A stretch of DNA of 64,000 bases from Sepiola atlantica (taxonomy: Eukaryota > Mollusca > Cephalopoda > Sepiida > Sepiolidae), in the NCBI GenBank assembly GCA_963556195.1, contig CAUVYP010000587.1, positions 1,116,001 to 1,180,000 of the forward strand, written 5' to 3'. A program made the translations under genes and the position numbers. Of the stretch, positions 22,512 through 33,625 are shown in pieces (positions within the stretch are counted from its first letter, which is position 1; every line of letters starts with the position of its first letter). The notes under the pieces are model-generated. The model searched no databases. It saw only the letters and a program-made list of their open reading frames with translations, and was not told the DNA's origin.

Positions 22512-23346
22512 TCTCAACTCGGTACTATCGTTTCCGTTTCTTTTATTTCTGAACCTTTGGAAAACTATTCTCCCAGAAATCAATGATGCCCAGAAATATC
22601 TTCAAAAAAAAGGGCTGGATCTGCAACAAAGTTCTGTCAGGCTGACGGCGTTGAAAGATTTCCTTCTTCAGAATAGAGAAAAGATAGTGGACACTGCAAT
22701 AGACGAGTCAAAAACACTCTGCTCTGAAATGGGGATAAGCATGGAGCGTCGTATTCGCAAAAAGAAACGAATGGATGGTGAAGGATTGACTGATGCAGCG
22801 CTGAGTTTTGATACTGAGTTGAGACGGGAAATGCTGTCTGTCATAGACAGATTGACTGAAGAAATATCTTGCAGATTTCAACAAGTTCACAATCTTGCAA
22901 ATAAATACGCTTTTCTTATACCGTCAAATCTGCTTGATGATAATTATGATTGTCAGCTTGGTGGATTTGACGAAGATATAGAAAAAGAGAAATTCTTTGC
23001 TGAAAAGAAGAGGTTACAGTATGTTGTAAAAGCTTCAGAAAAAGACAAAATCGATGGACCTCTTGAACTTTTGAACTTTATACAAAGATACCAACTTGGG
23101 GATTCCGTCCCTAATATTGTGATCTTGCTGAGAATTTTCCTCACCAGAGCTATTAGCGTTGCTAGCTGTGAGCGCTCTTTCTCAAAACTGAAGCTCATAA
23201 AAAACTACCTTAGATCAGCAATGAGCCAGACAAGACTTACAGGCGTGGCAATCCTCTCAATAGAGAGGGAACTTGTCGAGGAAGTGAATTTTGATAGAGT
23301 CATTGATAACTTTGCCGAAAAAAAGGCGCGAAAAATCTGTTTGTAA
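22512..23346 (+). pseudogene. hAT transposase C-terminal part (ZMYM1-like group)
   Basis: From about 22,550 the frame reads NLWKTILPEINDAQKYLQKK, then an open frame to the stop at 23,346. The end contains FLTRAISVASCERSFSKLKLIKN and VAILSIERELVEEV, the hAT C-terminal dimerisation domain with the conserved S-CERSFS-LK signature; it builds the active multimer. The N-terminal zinc finger and the DDE catalytic aspartates are absent from the ~700 bp between the left end and this exon, so the protein is N-terminally truncated. No internal stop is seen; a spliced or domesticated role is not excluded, but I see no support for it. Confidence 0.88.
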
Positions 23347-23999
23347 ATTTTCAATCGACTTGATGCCTTGCGACAGTTCTCTCACAAAAAATAAATTTAT
23401 AGCCTTATTTGCCATTCATAAATACATTTGTTTAAAATATATTAAAACTATTTTTAAAAGAGTTGAAACGTTATTAACAACAACAAATTTCTGAAAACCG
23501 AGCGACACACACGGATTTAAAAAAGCACCGATACAAGACGTTTTTTCTCTTCGGAGGGCTCGCCCTCTTAATAATAACATTATGAAGACAAAGAAAAGAA
23601 AACTACATCGGACTATTCTCTCCTTGATACATCCATGTTATTTGGCGAAAATTCGGACTTTAACAACAACGACAAAAAAGTAAATAAAAATGATTTTATC
23701 ATTTCATAACATTTTCAGGTTTTCAAATGTTCTCATTTAAATTTATTATTATATAAAATTATAGTATAAAATTTCATATTTTTTGTTAACTTTTGTTTTT
23801 TTTAATTTTTTTCTCTACTTTCTATTTTTACCCTCTCAAAATGCCGCCCCCTCAGGTGTGTCGCCCGGGGCGGCCCGCCCCCCTCGCCCCCCCCCCCTAG
23901 CTACGCCAGTGTTTGCAACACTTCATTTTGGCCCTAACTTAGACTAGACGAGAGGTTAGAGTGAACCGATCCAACCGAGCGGCTGACCAGGACGTGCCT

Positions 24000-24335
24000 T
24001 ATCAAAAATAGTTCATCCCGATAGTACAATAGAAGCTGATCTTACTTAGATCAGATGCCCATCTCATCCGTAATGAGCTCAGAGGAAGATTCAATCTGAA
24101 CAGTATAGGGAGATATGTGAAGAACTGGAGACTTCGATGGTATGGCCACGTTGAAAGAATAGATGAGGGTTCTTGGGTTAGAAGATGTAGAACAGTTGAG
24201 GTAACAAGGCTTCTTAAAAGGGGAAAACCAAGAACATAGAAGGAACTGATAATGATGGATCTGGTAGTTAGAGGGAGGAGGTTATTTTGCAAGCCGCTTA
24301 GCATGTAAAACAAACGTTAAACAGAATATGATGAT
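24000..24335 (+). pseudogene. LINE ORF2 C-terminal fragment (RTE-like)
   Basis: The plus strand reads RSDAHLIRNELRGRFNLN, RLRWYGHVERIDEGSW and RRCRTVEV, then RGKPRT followed by a stop. RWYGHVER...WV..C...EV..RGRPR is the common end of RTE/related LINE ORF2 proteins. Several stops and a short length mark it as a fragment. It may belong with the fragment at 26.13-26.69 kb (same strand, earlier part of the same kind of ORF2), but their order is reversed. Confidence 0.78.
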
Positions 24336-24474
24336 TTCGAATAAATGATTCCAAGTAGAGTATCTGTTCTATAGTCAGAAGAGGAGAAATCATTCATGAC
24401 TGAGGCAATTTTTTGATCTGAATGATTAAAAATGTTTTTGTTTACTTCAAACTAAAACGTATTGCCACTAGAAC

Positions 24475-25560
24475 GTTAGGGGCTACTGGGATAGGGGCCA
24501 GATTTAGACGGGGACAATTTGGGTGAAAAGCTGAACAGCAATCTGTTTGTTCACATTACATTTAAATTTCTGAATATTCCGTATGGTTGATGGAGCAGTG
24601 AAGAAATTCCGAATGCAAGCGGTCTAAGGAAAGATCAAAATAGAAAATTCTCTGGGGGCATCTGTAGTGAAGGGTGGGATTTTGCTGCTAGTTGGGTAGG
24701 TCGGGAGTATTGATTTCTCCTCTCCAGGAGTTAGGCACAAGGCCAGTTTTTATCCTACTCCCACAAGTAAGATGTGACACAAGGTCGGGTCGGGAAAGTG
24801 GGGTTTGAAAAGCCAGCGCCCGAGAGGTGAGCACTCTGGCCATTTAAAAATTGCCTGGGCAGTCCCGTCGGCATTCCCCGGTAGGGGCACCTCAGACAGT
24901 AAGCAATAAACTTTCTCCTCCCCAAAGAGGGGAGGCAAAGCCTGGGAGGGTGGACCTCCTAGAACTGCACAGGACAGACCCATTGACCGGCATAAGTCAA
25001 GCCCCGAAGAACAAGACAATACCAGTATGGGGTGCAGTATCCATCGGAACAGATACTACACTTTGATCTTAGCCAAAAGGCCAAGAATTGATGAGTATTT
25101 TCGTTGAAGAAGTGGATACAAGTGCATCAGAGCACATTCCATGGAATTATTTGTAAAACAAGCACAGGGATTCAATACTGTGGCGATGTGACAGGGGCTT
25201 GAGCTTGGCAGACAGTGGTGAAGAAACTCTTTTTTGCACCCTGTCCAATGGGGAGAGGATTGTGGTTGGTGCATTTGCCCGGATGTGACAACAATATTCT
25301 ATACATGGGCGAATGGTTTCTTTATAAAGATATAGGATACTATGTTTCGCCTGGAGATTCTCGGGTGCTGACTGGAAATTTCGATGTCTTTTCAGAATCT
25401 GGGAAGCTCCAGAGTGGTGGCACCCAATAGCTTGTGGAACGCATCCTGTCTCTGACGGTGGGCATTGTCTATTGTGCATTTAAAAATGCGAGTTTCGGAT
25501 TATTGTAGTTCATAGGCCGAGCACAACCTTTGAGCGGATTTCCTTTTTTCTGCAGTTGTA
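24475..25560 (-). mobile_element. CR1/Jockey-like LINE 3' part, split by a SINE
   Basis: 24,475-24,711 matches the 3' end of the 6.5 kb LINE (GTAGCCCC tail, then the C-terminal domain SSKIPPF). 25,093-25,560 continues the same protein upstream: CIEYCCHIRANAPTT, RVQKRV, KLKPLSHRHSIESLCLFYK. A 381-bp SINE sits between, in the LINE's coding sequence, with a duplicated target. Stops and frame changes are frequent, so this is an older copy than the one at 6.5 kb. Confidence 0.88.
24712..25092 (-). mobile_element. U2 snRNA-headed SINE, complete, with target duplication
   Basis: On the minus strand the element starts at 25,092 with 46 nt matching U2 snRNA from its first nucleotide (ATCAATTCTTGGCC, then TTTTGGCTAAGATCAAAGTG and on to CTGTTC, three mismatches). 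An unrelated ~300-bp body and a tail ending CCTAACTCCTGGAGAGGAG follow. The 7-bp target duplication GAGTATT (plus strand) flanks it at 24,705-24,711 and 25,093-25,099. The head explains the snRNA match; this is not a working U2 gene, as stem-loop II onward, the Sm site and stem-loops III/IV are replaced. Confidence 0.92.
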
Positions 25561-26129
25561 GGTGTTCAACACGGGTCCAAAGTACATAGTTTTAATGGGT
25601 TTTTGGACTGCCATCCTGAGAGAGATAAGGTCGGGGAGGAGATGGCTACATGTGAATGCTGTGTGTCTGATCAAATGGTTAAATGCGATCTTGATCATAC
25701 AAGCCGGGAGATGTGGACTATGGCTTCCTATTAAGATGTTAGTTAGAAAGGCGATGTAAACTTTATATCATGTCATACGTTCCATTGTTTAGGCTGATCA
25801 GAGAATACAGTGATTATGGTCTGGTTGAATTTAAACAATGACTAGTTTAGCCGGGTACTGGAAGTTGAATACCTTATTTCTGGAAAGATGCGATTTTATT
25901 CAGCGGGCTCTATTGTAGTGGGGGAGTTTACCGAGAGTAAGCAATGATTTAGTTTAAAAACTAAGATCTTTCCATTAGATATAGTCTGAACCTCACACGA
26001 CAAAAAGCCAAGTCAAAAACATTTAGAAAATAAATTGGCCCAGGAAATGGCTGGAGATGTATTCTATAACCCAAACACTAGTTAAGGGGCCAGAAACGTG
26101 AGACTAAAGAGCATTACAAGGTTCAATTA
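25561..26129. other. Spacer, possible old LINE sequence
   Basis: No gene recognised. The left part may continue the LINE on the minus strand (stop-broken). A 62-residue minus frame at 25,510-25,698 shows nothing I recognise. Confidence 0.4.
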
Positions 26130-26692
26130 AATAAAGTATCTAACAAAGGTGAGGACTTCAACACAGTAGATTGTAAGGAAGAGTTATGTCGAAAGAAAGC
26201 TGTGAAAGCCAGGTTTTCAGATATATTACGCAGGGATGACCAAAAGAATATTCAGGAGAGCTAAACAGATGGCAAAAACAAATATGGATATTGTTGGAGA
26301 GAAGTGCATTCGGAATGACAATCGAGTGTTAACAACAAATGAACAGGACAAGATGGCTGCTTGGAAATGGCACTATAAGAAATTGTTGAATACTGAGTTT
26401 TCATGGAACCATGAAAATCTAGTAGTTGTTGAAGCAGTATCTGGTCCAGCTATAAGAATTGAGAAAGAAATAGTATGGGAGGCTGTGAGTAAGATGAAGA
26501 AAGGTAAGGCTGGAGGACCATCAGGCATTGTTGCAGAAATGTTGAAGACTGTGCATAAAAGAGCCATTGAAATGATCACAGACTTGACAAATCAGATCAT
26601 AAAAACAGAGGTTATCCCGAAAGACTGGAAACTTCGTACATTGCCCTGTTTGTTTTCTGTTCTAAAGAAAGTGTTGGGATGGTCTTACTAGA
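26130..26692 (+). pseudogene. LINE ORF2 fragment, linker and RT start (RTE-like)
   Basis: The open frame from 26,236 contains RVLTTNEQDKMAAWKWHYKK, AVSKMKKGKAGGPSGIVAEML and KTEVIPKDWKL, the conserved approach to RT motif 1 in RTE-like and related non-LTR elements (KMK-GKA-GPSGI-AEMLK). It then diverges at LRTLPCLFSVL, so the RT catalytic region is absent. The preceding ~100 bp (NTVDCKEELCRKKAVKARFS) is also ORF2-like. Confidence 0.82.
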
Positions 26693-26844
26693 GTGTTTTT
26701 TGATTGTCCCGATCCTTATCATGTTCCCATATTGTAATTTTTTTCATAAAAAAATAATTTTAAATATTTCAGGATATTTTAAGTAGGGTAGTCTAGAAAG
26801 TAAATGTGGTATTGTGGTAACTGCTAAAGTATGTGTTCTTTCGT

Positions 26845-26900
26845 TCTCGGTCAGACGAGAAATCCTTCTCGACTGAGGTAAATTTTGTCTCTCAAGATCT
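26845..26900 (+). repeat. Short copy of the SINE core motif
   Basis: GAGAAATCCTTCTCGACTGA GGTAAATTTTG here matches the middle of the U2-headed SINEs of the second type (35.9 and 46.9 kb) and the sequence at 38,203-38,240. No U2 head is clear in front of it. Confidence 0.5.
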
Positions 26901-27129
26901 AGATTTATCCACATGAAGTTACCTAATGACAACAAAAACACACACAGACAATAACAGCAAATAGTTTAACACCTTCATTTTTAATCATCATTTTTGAGTT
27001 TCGCCATTCTCCTCAACTTATTTTTTACTTAAACTGTGTTTAATAAAAAATTAAAATAAAATGTTTTATGAATTTTTGAGATGATGATTGATAATTTGTA
27101 TAATTCGGACTACTATTCTAATCTTTGAC

Positions 27130-28240
27130 ATCTCCAAAGTTTGCAACACTCGTGAAAGAACTGACTCCCAAAATTATCATTCCATAACTTTCGTCCCGCT
27201 CTTCACTAAAATCTTTTCATCCTAAATCAATCTCGCAATAATTCCACCATCTTCAAAACGATAAACTTCTCTCTGACCAACAATATAGATTCAGGCCATC
27301 CTCTTCAACTGGGCAAATCCTATAAATAAATCAGGTGCAGCTTGATATCTCCAAAGCTTTTGACAACGTCTGGCATGAAGTTCTTCTCAGGAAAATCTGC
27401 ACGAATATTAAATATACTCAGCTTTTTCTTTGCTAAAAGAAAGATTCAGTTTGTTCTTGATGGCCGTATATCTAAAAATCACATCAACGCGCGTGTGCAC
27501 CAGTGATTGATACTTGGATCACTATTATTCCTGATCTTCACCTACCTGATGCAATTGCATCTGAGATGGGTGTATTTGCTGAGGACATAGCGCTCTTTTC
27601 CCGGCATGAAAGCAAAGCGCATGCCCACACATAGAGGGTATATAGGTGAATCCTAAGAAAATGACCTCCAGTCTGTAAAGGAATGGAGCAAAAAATGGAT
27701 GGTCACTGTTGCAGAGGTAGGCTCCCTCTACCAGGCTGGAAAACTTCTAACAGCTGCCCGTATCCGAGATCTTTACAAAGTCATCATTCACCCAACAGGG
27801 AGAATTGTTGCCACATTTGGGCTGGTGCACCAACTATTGGTATCTTCCTCTTGGACAGGATGCAAAAAAAGAAAAGCGATTTTTAATCTAATAGGTCCCA
27901 TACTGTCTGCAATGCTCCAGTCACTGTCACATCGCCAGTGTTGCATCAAGTACTTCCACCGAACCTGCTCCGATCAACTTACTGCATTTGCACTTCCCAA
28001 ACGAAAATACTTTCGACCCACCCGACGAGCAGCAAAATCCCACCCCTTCACTGCAGAGATCCCGAGATGCTAGAAGATGTCTACTCTAATATCTTCTTTC
28101 TTCAGATAGCTTGACATTGGAATTCCCTTCCTGCTCACTGTTTTCCCCGACTCTACCAACATTCAGAAAAGTAATTGGAATGTGAATAAACATCTTGCTA
28201 CCCAACTCCCTACCCAGGTTTTCCTATATTACAGTTGCCA
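27130..28240 (+). mobile_element. CR1/Jockey-like LINE, RT to 3' end, decayed
   Basis: The plus strand reads QYRFRPSSSTGQIL, VQLDISKAFDNVWHEVLLRK, GVFAEDIALFSRHE (FADD-like box altered to FAED), AARIRDLYKVIIHP, RKYFRPTRRAAKSHPFTAEIPRC, in order over about 1.1 kb. This is shorter than the intact RT region and has frame changes and stops. It is the same family as the 6.5 kb element on the opposite strand. The sequence upstream to about 27,060 has an arm-like match to the 20.5 kb insertion. Confidence 0.85.
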
Positions 28241-28265
28241 GTACTGGCAATATGACGTGTTAGGA

Positions 28266-28434
28266 GCATGGACGGCGGCACCGGGTGGGGGGCTCAAGCC
28301 CCCTCACTTTTTTTTCTTGCACCACTTTACGGTCATCAATAATTAAGTTATATATGTATGTGTTTAACCCCCCCCCTTTTTAGGAGAAGCCCCCCCCCCT
28401 CCCACTTTTATAACTGTCCCGCCGGCCATGGAGT
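28266..28434 (+). mobile_element. ~170-bp MITE, copy 1
   Basis: Matches 41,690-41,853 in the opposite orientation: GGCACCGGG, GCTCAAGCCCCCTCACTTTT, ACTTTACGGTCATCAATAAT, GAAGCCC, CCCACTTTTAT. The ends, ATGGACGGCGG and (complement) ATGGCCGGCGG, form short inverted repeats. Non-coding; the superfamily is unknown and I could not read a convincing target duplication. Confidence 0.75.
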
Positions 28435-28479
28435 GAAATGTGTGTTTGTATTGTTCCAAGCACGACAATATTAAATAGT

Positions 28480-30120
28480 TTAACTTTTCAATAAGTTAAA
28501 TATCTAAATCATTTTTTAGTAAAAACAAACCTTATCAAAGTTACGGATAGGCGAGAAACTCAAAGCCACGCCATAACATCAAATAGTTTAACTTATAATA
28601 ATTACACACACAGACACACACATAAATGTGCGTATATATATATATATTACACACACACACGCATGTAAATAAACAAATATACGCATTTAAACAAAAAAGT
28701 AAATTAACAAAAAAAAATCGCTATTTTATTAAAAACGAAAAAAAAGACGTAATTCAAAAATTTCATTTTTATTTTCAATAAAATATTTTTCAAATGTAAT
28801 TCCAGTTTTCCATCTTTCCACACATACATAAATAAATGGCAGTATACACACACACACACACATTTAAACGTCACTAAACACATCACATACACACAAATAT
28901 ACACACGTTACACACACCCACACACATAATATTATTCTCAAACTTATTTTTAAATTTTCATCCTAGTTTTTCAATCTTTTTTAACAGAAACAAAAATTCG
29001 AGGATAAATTAATTCATTCATTTTTAATTCGTTCAAAAAATGCAGTTTATTTTTCCCTTTTCCACAAAATTAAAGAAATTCCCATTTATTTGCGTTGAAA
29101 GTTTTCAATAAATGATAATCCATTGTTTTTAATTAAACATTAATTAAATATTGATTAAATCCTATTTCAGTCACCAAAATTATTTAGTTTCGGTATATTT
29201 CGCAAACAATTTATTTATTTAAATTTAAATCATGTTAGATTTTTTCTTTTTCAAATTCAAATTTGTCCATCTTGGTACTTGTGTAGTTTACAGACCGTAT
29301 TATTTTTAAAGATAAGATTTTCAAATTAAATTAAATTTTTACGGTATCTTTTATTTATTAAATTGTTAGTTGAAAGTACAGAATAGTTAACAAAGCTCCC
29401 CTCCCCATGTTAAGGATGGCTTTCTAAATAATAACGGTATTATTTCAGCACGGTCGGTAAACTGCACAAGTACTGACATCAAATAGTTTAACTTTTCAAT
29501 AAATCATTAATCAATATTTCCCTTCATTTTTATTATCAAAATTTAAATATTGTTTAAATCCTATTTCAGTCACCCAAATTATTTAAAGTGAAATGAGTTT
29601 TGTCATAATTCGAAAATTTATTTTTTTATTCAAACTTTTCATAATTATTTATTTATTCCAAAACTTTTTTTTTTTTATTCAAACTTTTCATAATTATTTA
29701 TTTATTCGAAAACTTATATTTTAATTCAAACTTTTCATAATTATTTGTTTATTCGAAAACATTTTAATTTTCATTCTAAATTTACATCTTTTTTTTTTTA
29801 ATTGAGGATAAATTATTTTTTATTGTTTTGTACAATTTTTCGTTTGACAAAAAAAATCCTCCATTTTAAATTAGTTTAAAAATCCAGTTTATTTTCCCGT
29901 TCAAAAAATGACAGAAAATTAAAGAAATTCACATTTTTTTGCGTTGGAAACTTTTAATAAATCATTAATCAAAATTTGCCCTCCATTTTTTTTTATCAAA
30001 AATCATTTAATTATTGATTAAATCCTATTTGAGTCACCCAAATTATTCGAGTTATTTCTTCGGCGAGAAAACATCAAATAATTACACATAAAAAAGATCA
30101 CATATACACATACATATAAT
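28480..30120. repeat. Diverged AT-rich repeat blocks with CA microsatellites
   Basis: The phrase ACATCAAATAGTTTAACTT recurs near 28,580 and 29,476, with related pieces at 28,485 and 30,068. The run GAGGATAAATTA...GCAGTTTATTTT...AAATTAAAGAAATTC... GATTAAATCCTATTTCAGTC occurs at about 29,000-29,185 and again at about 29,803-30,035. CA-rich patches lie at 28,604-28,670 and 28,835-28,928. No gene seen. Confidence 0.65.
29271..29485. mobile_element. ~215-bp TIR element (MITE), possibly Merlin-related
   Basis: Left end GGTACTTGTGTAGTTTACAG (then ACCGT) and right end, in complement, AGTACTTGTGCAGTTTACCG (then ACCGT) form a 25-bp inverted repeat with three mismatches. The terminal GGTACTTG resembles the Merlin ends in this window, but the rest differs, and I could not read a clean 8-bp target duplication. 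Confidence 0.6.
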
Positions 30121-30299
30121 AAACTAATGTGTTTCACGCATACACATTATCACACACGCACATATACACAACTCAAATAACATATACACACACACATAAT
30201 AAACACACAATAATAAATATATATAAGGTGTTCGGCGTAAATTTGATGAATAGTTTTTGTTGTTTCATTTCAAAAAAGTGTCAAATTTATCACGAACAG

Positions 30300-30598
30300 C
30301 AAGTGTTATACACACACACATACATAAATGGCAGTGTATACACACATACACACACATACATAAATGGCAGTGTATACACACACACACACATAAATAAATG
30401 GCAGTGTATACACACACACACACACATAAATAAATGGCAGTGTATACACACACACACATACATAAATGGCAGTGTATACACACACAGACACACAAATGGC
30501 AGTGTATACACACACACACACATAAATAAATGGCAGTGTATACACACACACATAAATAAATGGCAGTGTATACACACACACATAAATAAATGGCAGTG
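30300..30598. repeat. CA-rich minisatellite, left segment
   Basis: About nine units of AAATGGCAGTGTATACACAC ACACA..., 27-37 bp each, length varying with the CA tract. The same units continue at 31,634 after the Merlin element, which split the array. Each unit carries the palindrome GTGTATACAC. Confidence 0.95.
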
Positions 30599-31625
30599 GG
30601 TACTTGTCCAGATATTGACCCTAATTTCCGTGACTGCCGACAGCTAACGGAAGCGTCCGAGAATTACCGAATCGAAAACGAGGCTGGCGTCAAAAGCAGA
30701 CGCGAGCGATTTGAAGGAGAGACGCTTGGCAATTGTAGAAAATGGATTTCGAACTGCTGTGTCGTACAATGGCCTCTCCGGAGCCAAAGTTATGCGATGT
30801 ATCCGACTTTGCCGGCTAGCACCGCGAAAGACTGTGACGGAGAAATAGGCCTGGAGATGCCCCACCCAGGAATGCCGGGCTTTGATTTCGTTGCGATCGG
30901 GGACGTTTTTTCTTTTTTTTCCGCGGTCAAAACTCGAAATTGCGACAATTTGAAAGATGATCATCTACGTGTGGTGCCAGGATATTATGGCGACCGGACA
31001 AACTTACTAAAAGAATGCGGCGTATTGTCTCGAACGACGCAACAAAAAACAAAAAAATGGCCCTTAACCAGGAAAAGAATCGAATGAAGGAAAACAAATG
31101 CAAAATGTCAAAACAAACACAAAAAACATAAAAAAAAGCAAAAATAATGAAACAAAAACAAATGCGTAATTGCAAAAAAAAAAGAAAGTTACAAAAAAAA
31201 AATGGTTTAAAAAAGTTTTTAAAAAAAGTTTTTATTATTTTAGAGTTTAAAAGTTAAAAAATGGTTTTAAAAAGTTTTAAAAGCAACAGTTTCTATTATT
31301 TTCGCGTTTAAAGTTTTAAAAAAAAGTTTATTTTAGTTTTAAAAAATGGTTTAAAAAATTAAAAAGTTTCTACAAAAAGTTTTTAAAAAATGGTTAAAAA
31401 ATAAAAATAAAAAAAAGTTTCTTTATTTCAGTTATTTTTTCAGGTTTGTTCATTTCTTTCATTTTTTGTATAAAAAAAAGTTGCATTTCTATTTCTTTAC
31501 GTTTATTCATCGTCTTACATTTGTTGTCGTCGGCCGATTCGGCAATTCTCGGACGTTTCCGTCAGCTGTCGGCTTGCTGCTGCCGGGCAGTCACGGAAAT
31601 TAGGGTCAATATCTGGACAAGTACC
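30599..31625 (+). mobile_element. Merlin DNA transposon, internally deleted copy
   Basis: Ends begin GGTACTTGTCCAGATATTGA on the left and its complement on the right, with ~80 bp inverted repeats (GACCCTAATTTCCGTGACTG, GACAGCTAACGGAAGCGTCC). The target TGGCAGTG is duplicated exactly at 30,591-30,598 and 31,626-31,633, within the minisatellite unit. Inside, RTNLLKECGVLSRTTQ matches the transposase N-terminus of the copy at 39.6 kb; the rest of the transposase is gone and replaced by A/T-rich sequence shared with that copy's other end. It depends on an intact relative for mobility. Confidence 0.95.
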
Positions 31626-31633
31626 TGGCAGTG

Positions 31634-33260
31634 TATACACACACACACACACACACACACATAAATGGCAGTGTATACACACACACACACACATATAAAT
31701 GGCAGTGTATACACACACACATACACAAATAAATGGCAGTGTATACACACACACACACATAAATGGCAGTGTATACACACACACATACACAAATAAATGG
31801 CAGTGTATACACACACACACACACACACATAAATGGCAGTGTATACACACACACATACACAAATAAATGGCAGTGTATACACACACATAAATGGCAGTGT
31901 ATATACACACATACATAAATAGATGACAGTGTATACACACACACACATAAATGGCAGTGTATATACACACATACATAAATAGATGACAGTGTATACACAC
32001 ACACAAATAAATGGCAGTGTATACACACACACACATAAATGGCAGTGTATATACACACATACATAAATAGATGGCAGTGTATACACACACACACATAAAT
32101 GGCAGTGTATACACACACACACACAAATAAATGGCAGTGTATATACACACACAAATAAATGGCAGTGTATATACACACACAAATAAATTGCAGTGTATAT
32201 ACACACATACATAAATAGATGACAGTGTATACACACACACACATAAATGGCAGTGTATATACACACATACATAAATAGATGACAGTGTATACACACACAC
32301 AAATAAATGGCAGTGTATACACACACACACATAAATGGCAGTGTATATACACACATACATAAATAGATGGCAGTGTATACACACACACACATAAATGGCA
32401 GTGTATACACACACACACACAAATAAATGGCAGTGTATATACACACACAAATAAATGGCAGTGTATATACACACACACACAAATAAATGGCAGTGTATAT
32501 ACACACACACAAATAAATGGCAGTGTATACACACACACACAAATAAATGGCAGTGTATACACACACACACAAATAAATGGCAGTGTATACACACACACAC
32601 AAATAAATGGCAGTGTATACACACACACATAAATGGCAGTGTATATACACACATACATAAATAGATGGCAGTGTATACACACACACACATAAATGGCAGT
32701 GTATATACACACACACACAAATAAATGGCAGTGTATATACACACACAAATAAATGGCAGTGTATATATACACACACAAATAAATGGCAGTGTATATACAC
32801 ACATACATAAATAGATGGCAGTGTATACACACACACACATAAATGGCAGTGTATACACACACACACACAAATAAATGGCAGTGTATATACACACACACAT
32901 AAATGGCAGTGTATATACACACACACACTCATAAATGGCAGTGTATACACACACAAATAAATGGGAGTGTATACACACACACATAAATGACAGTGTATAT
33001 ACACGCATATACACAAATAAATGGCAGTGTATACACACACACACAAATAAATGGGAGTGTATACACACACATACATAAATATATGGCAGTGTATACACAC
33101 ACACAAATAAATGACAGTGTATATACACGCATATACACAAATAAATGACAGTGTATATACACACACACACAAATAAATGACAGTGTATACACACACACAC
33201 ACAAATAAATGGCAGTGTATACACACACATACACAAATAAATGGCAGTGTATACACACAA
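31634..33260. repeat. CA-rich minisatellite, main array
   Basis: About 50 units of 25-41 bp, consensus AAATAAATGGCAGTGTATAC plus a CA tract; TATATACACAC, ATAGATGACAG and ATGGGAG variants are interspersed and recur in blocks of 200-300 bp, suggesting segmental duplication. The minus strand lacks stops in all three frames for 1.3-1.7 kb, giving long Cys/Val/His/Tyr-rich frames that are composition artefacts. It lies just downstream (3') of the TRIM-like gene. Confidence 0.95.
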
Positions 33261-33560
33261 ACACATACATGATATACACTTAAACACATACGTTTAAACA
33301 TCAATAAACACAAATCTCATACATACAATATACACACACACACATAATAAATAGTAAACACACGTACAGTACACACACGCATTAACAACCAAATACACAC
33401 ACATAAATAATGAACAATATGTAACACAGACGTATACATAATGAATCATATATACACACAAACAATGTACTATATACACGTTAGACACAAATAGACACAC
33501 GTAAAACACACACACTAAACAATGTGTTACACACACACAAATAAATAAACAAATAATTAA
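33261..33560. repeat. CA-rich degenerate sequence between array and TRIM-like gene
   Basis: Imperfect ACACAYA-type sequence without the GGCAGTG core. No gene. It would lie within ~65 bp of the TRIM-like stop codon, possibly in its 3' UTR. Confidence 0.6.
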
Positions 33561-33625
33561 AATCCAACAAAAATTTCGTAAAAATAAAAAAAAAACAGAT
33601 TTAAAAATTTCAATTTTTTATTTTT

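Larger units (their letters stand above)
21816..23911 (+). mobile_element. hAT-superfamily DNA transposon, internally deleted
   Basis: Left end CAGTGGCGTAGCTAG and right end (complement) CACTGGCGTAGCTAG form a 15-bp inverted repeat with one mismatch, followed inward by G/C-rich subterminal runs (GCCGCCCGGGGCGG on the left, GCCCGGGGCGGCCCG on the right). The exact 8-bp duplication TTTGCAAC flanks the element (21,808-21,815 and 23,912-23,919), the hallmark of hAT insertion. The 2096-bp element retains only the C-terminal part of its transposase plus a 15-bp minisatellite, so it is non-autonomous. Confidence 0.95.

Noticed and set aside
25047..25092. Functional U2 snRNA gene
   Set aside because: Only the first 46 nt match; branch-point region continuation, Sm site and 3' stem-loops are absent, and the match is the head of a SINE.
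31515..33313. 590-, 583- and 440-residue minus-strand open frames rich in Cys, Val, His and Tyr
   Set aside because: All three frames of the same CA-rich minisatellite are open because the repeat contains no stop; the peptide is periodic and shifts with CA length.
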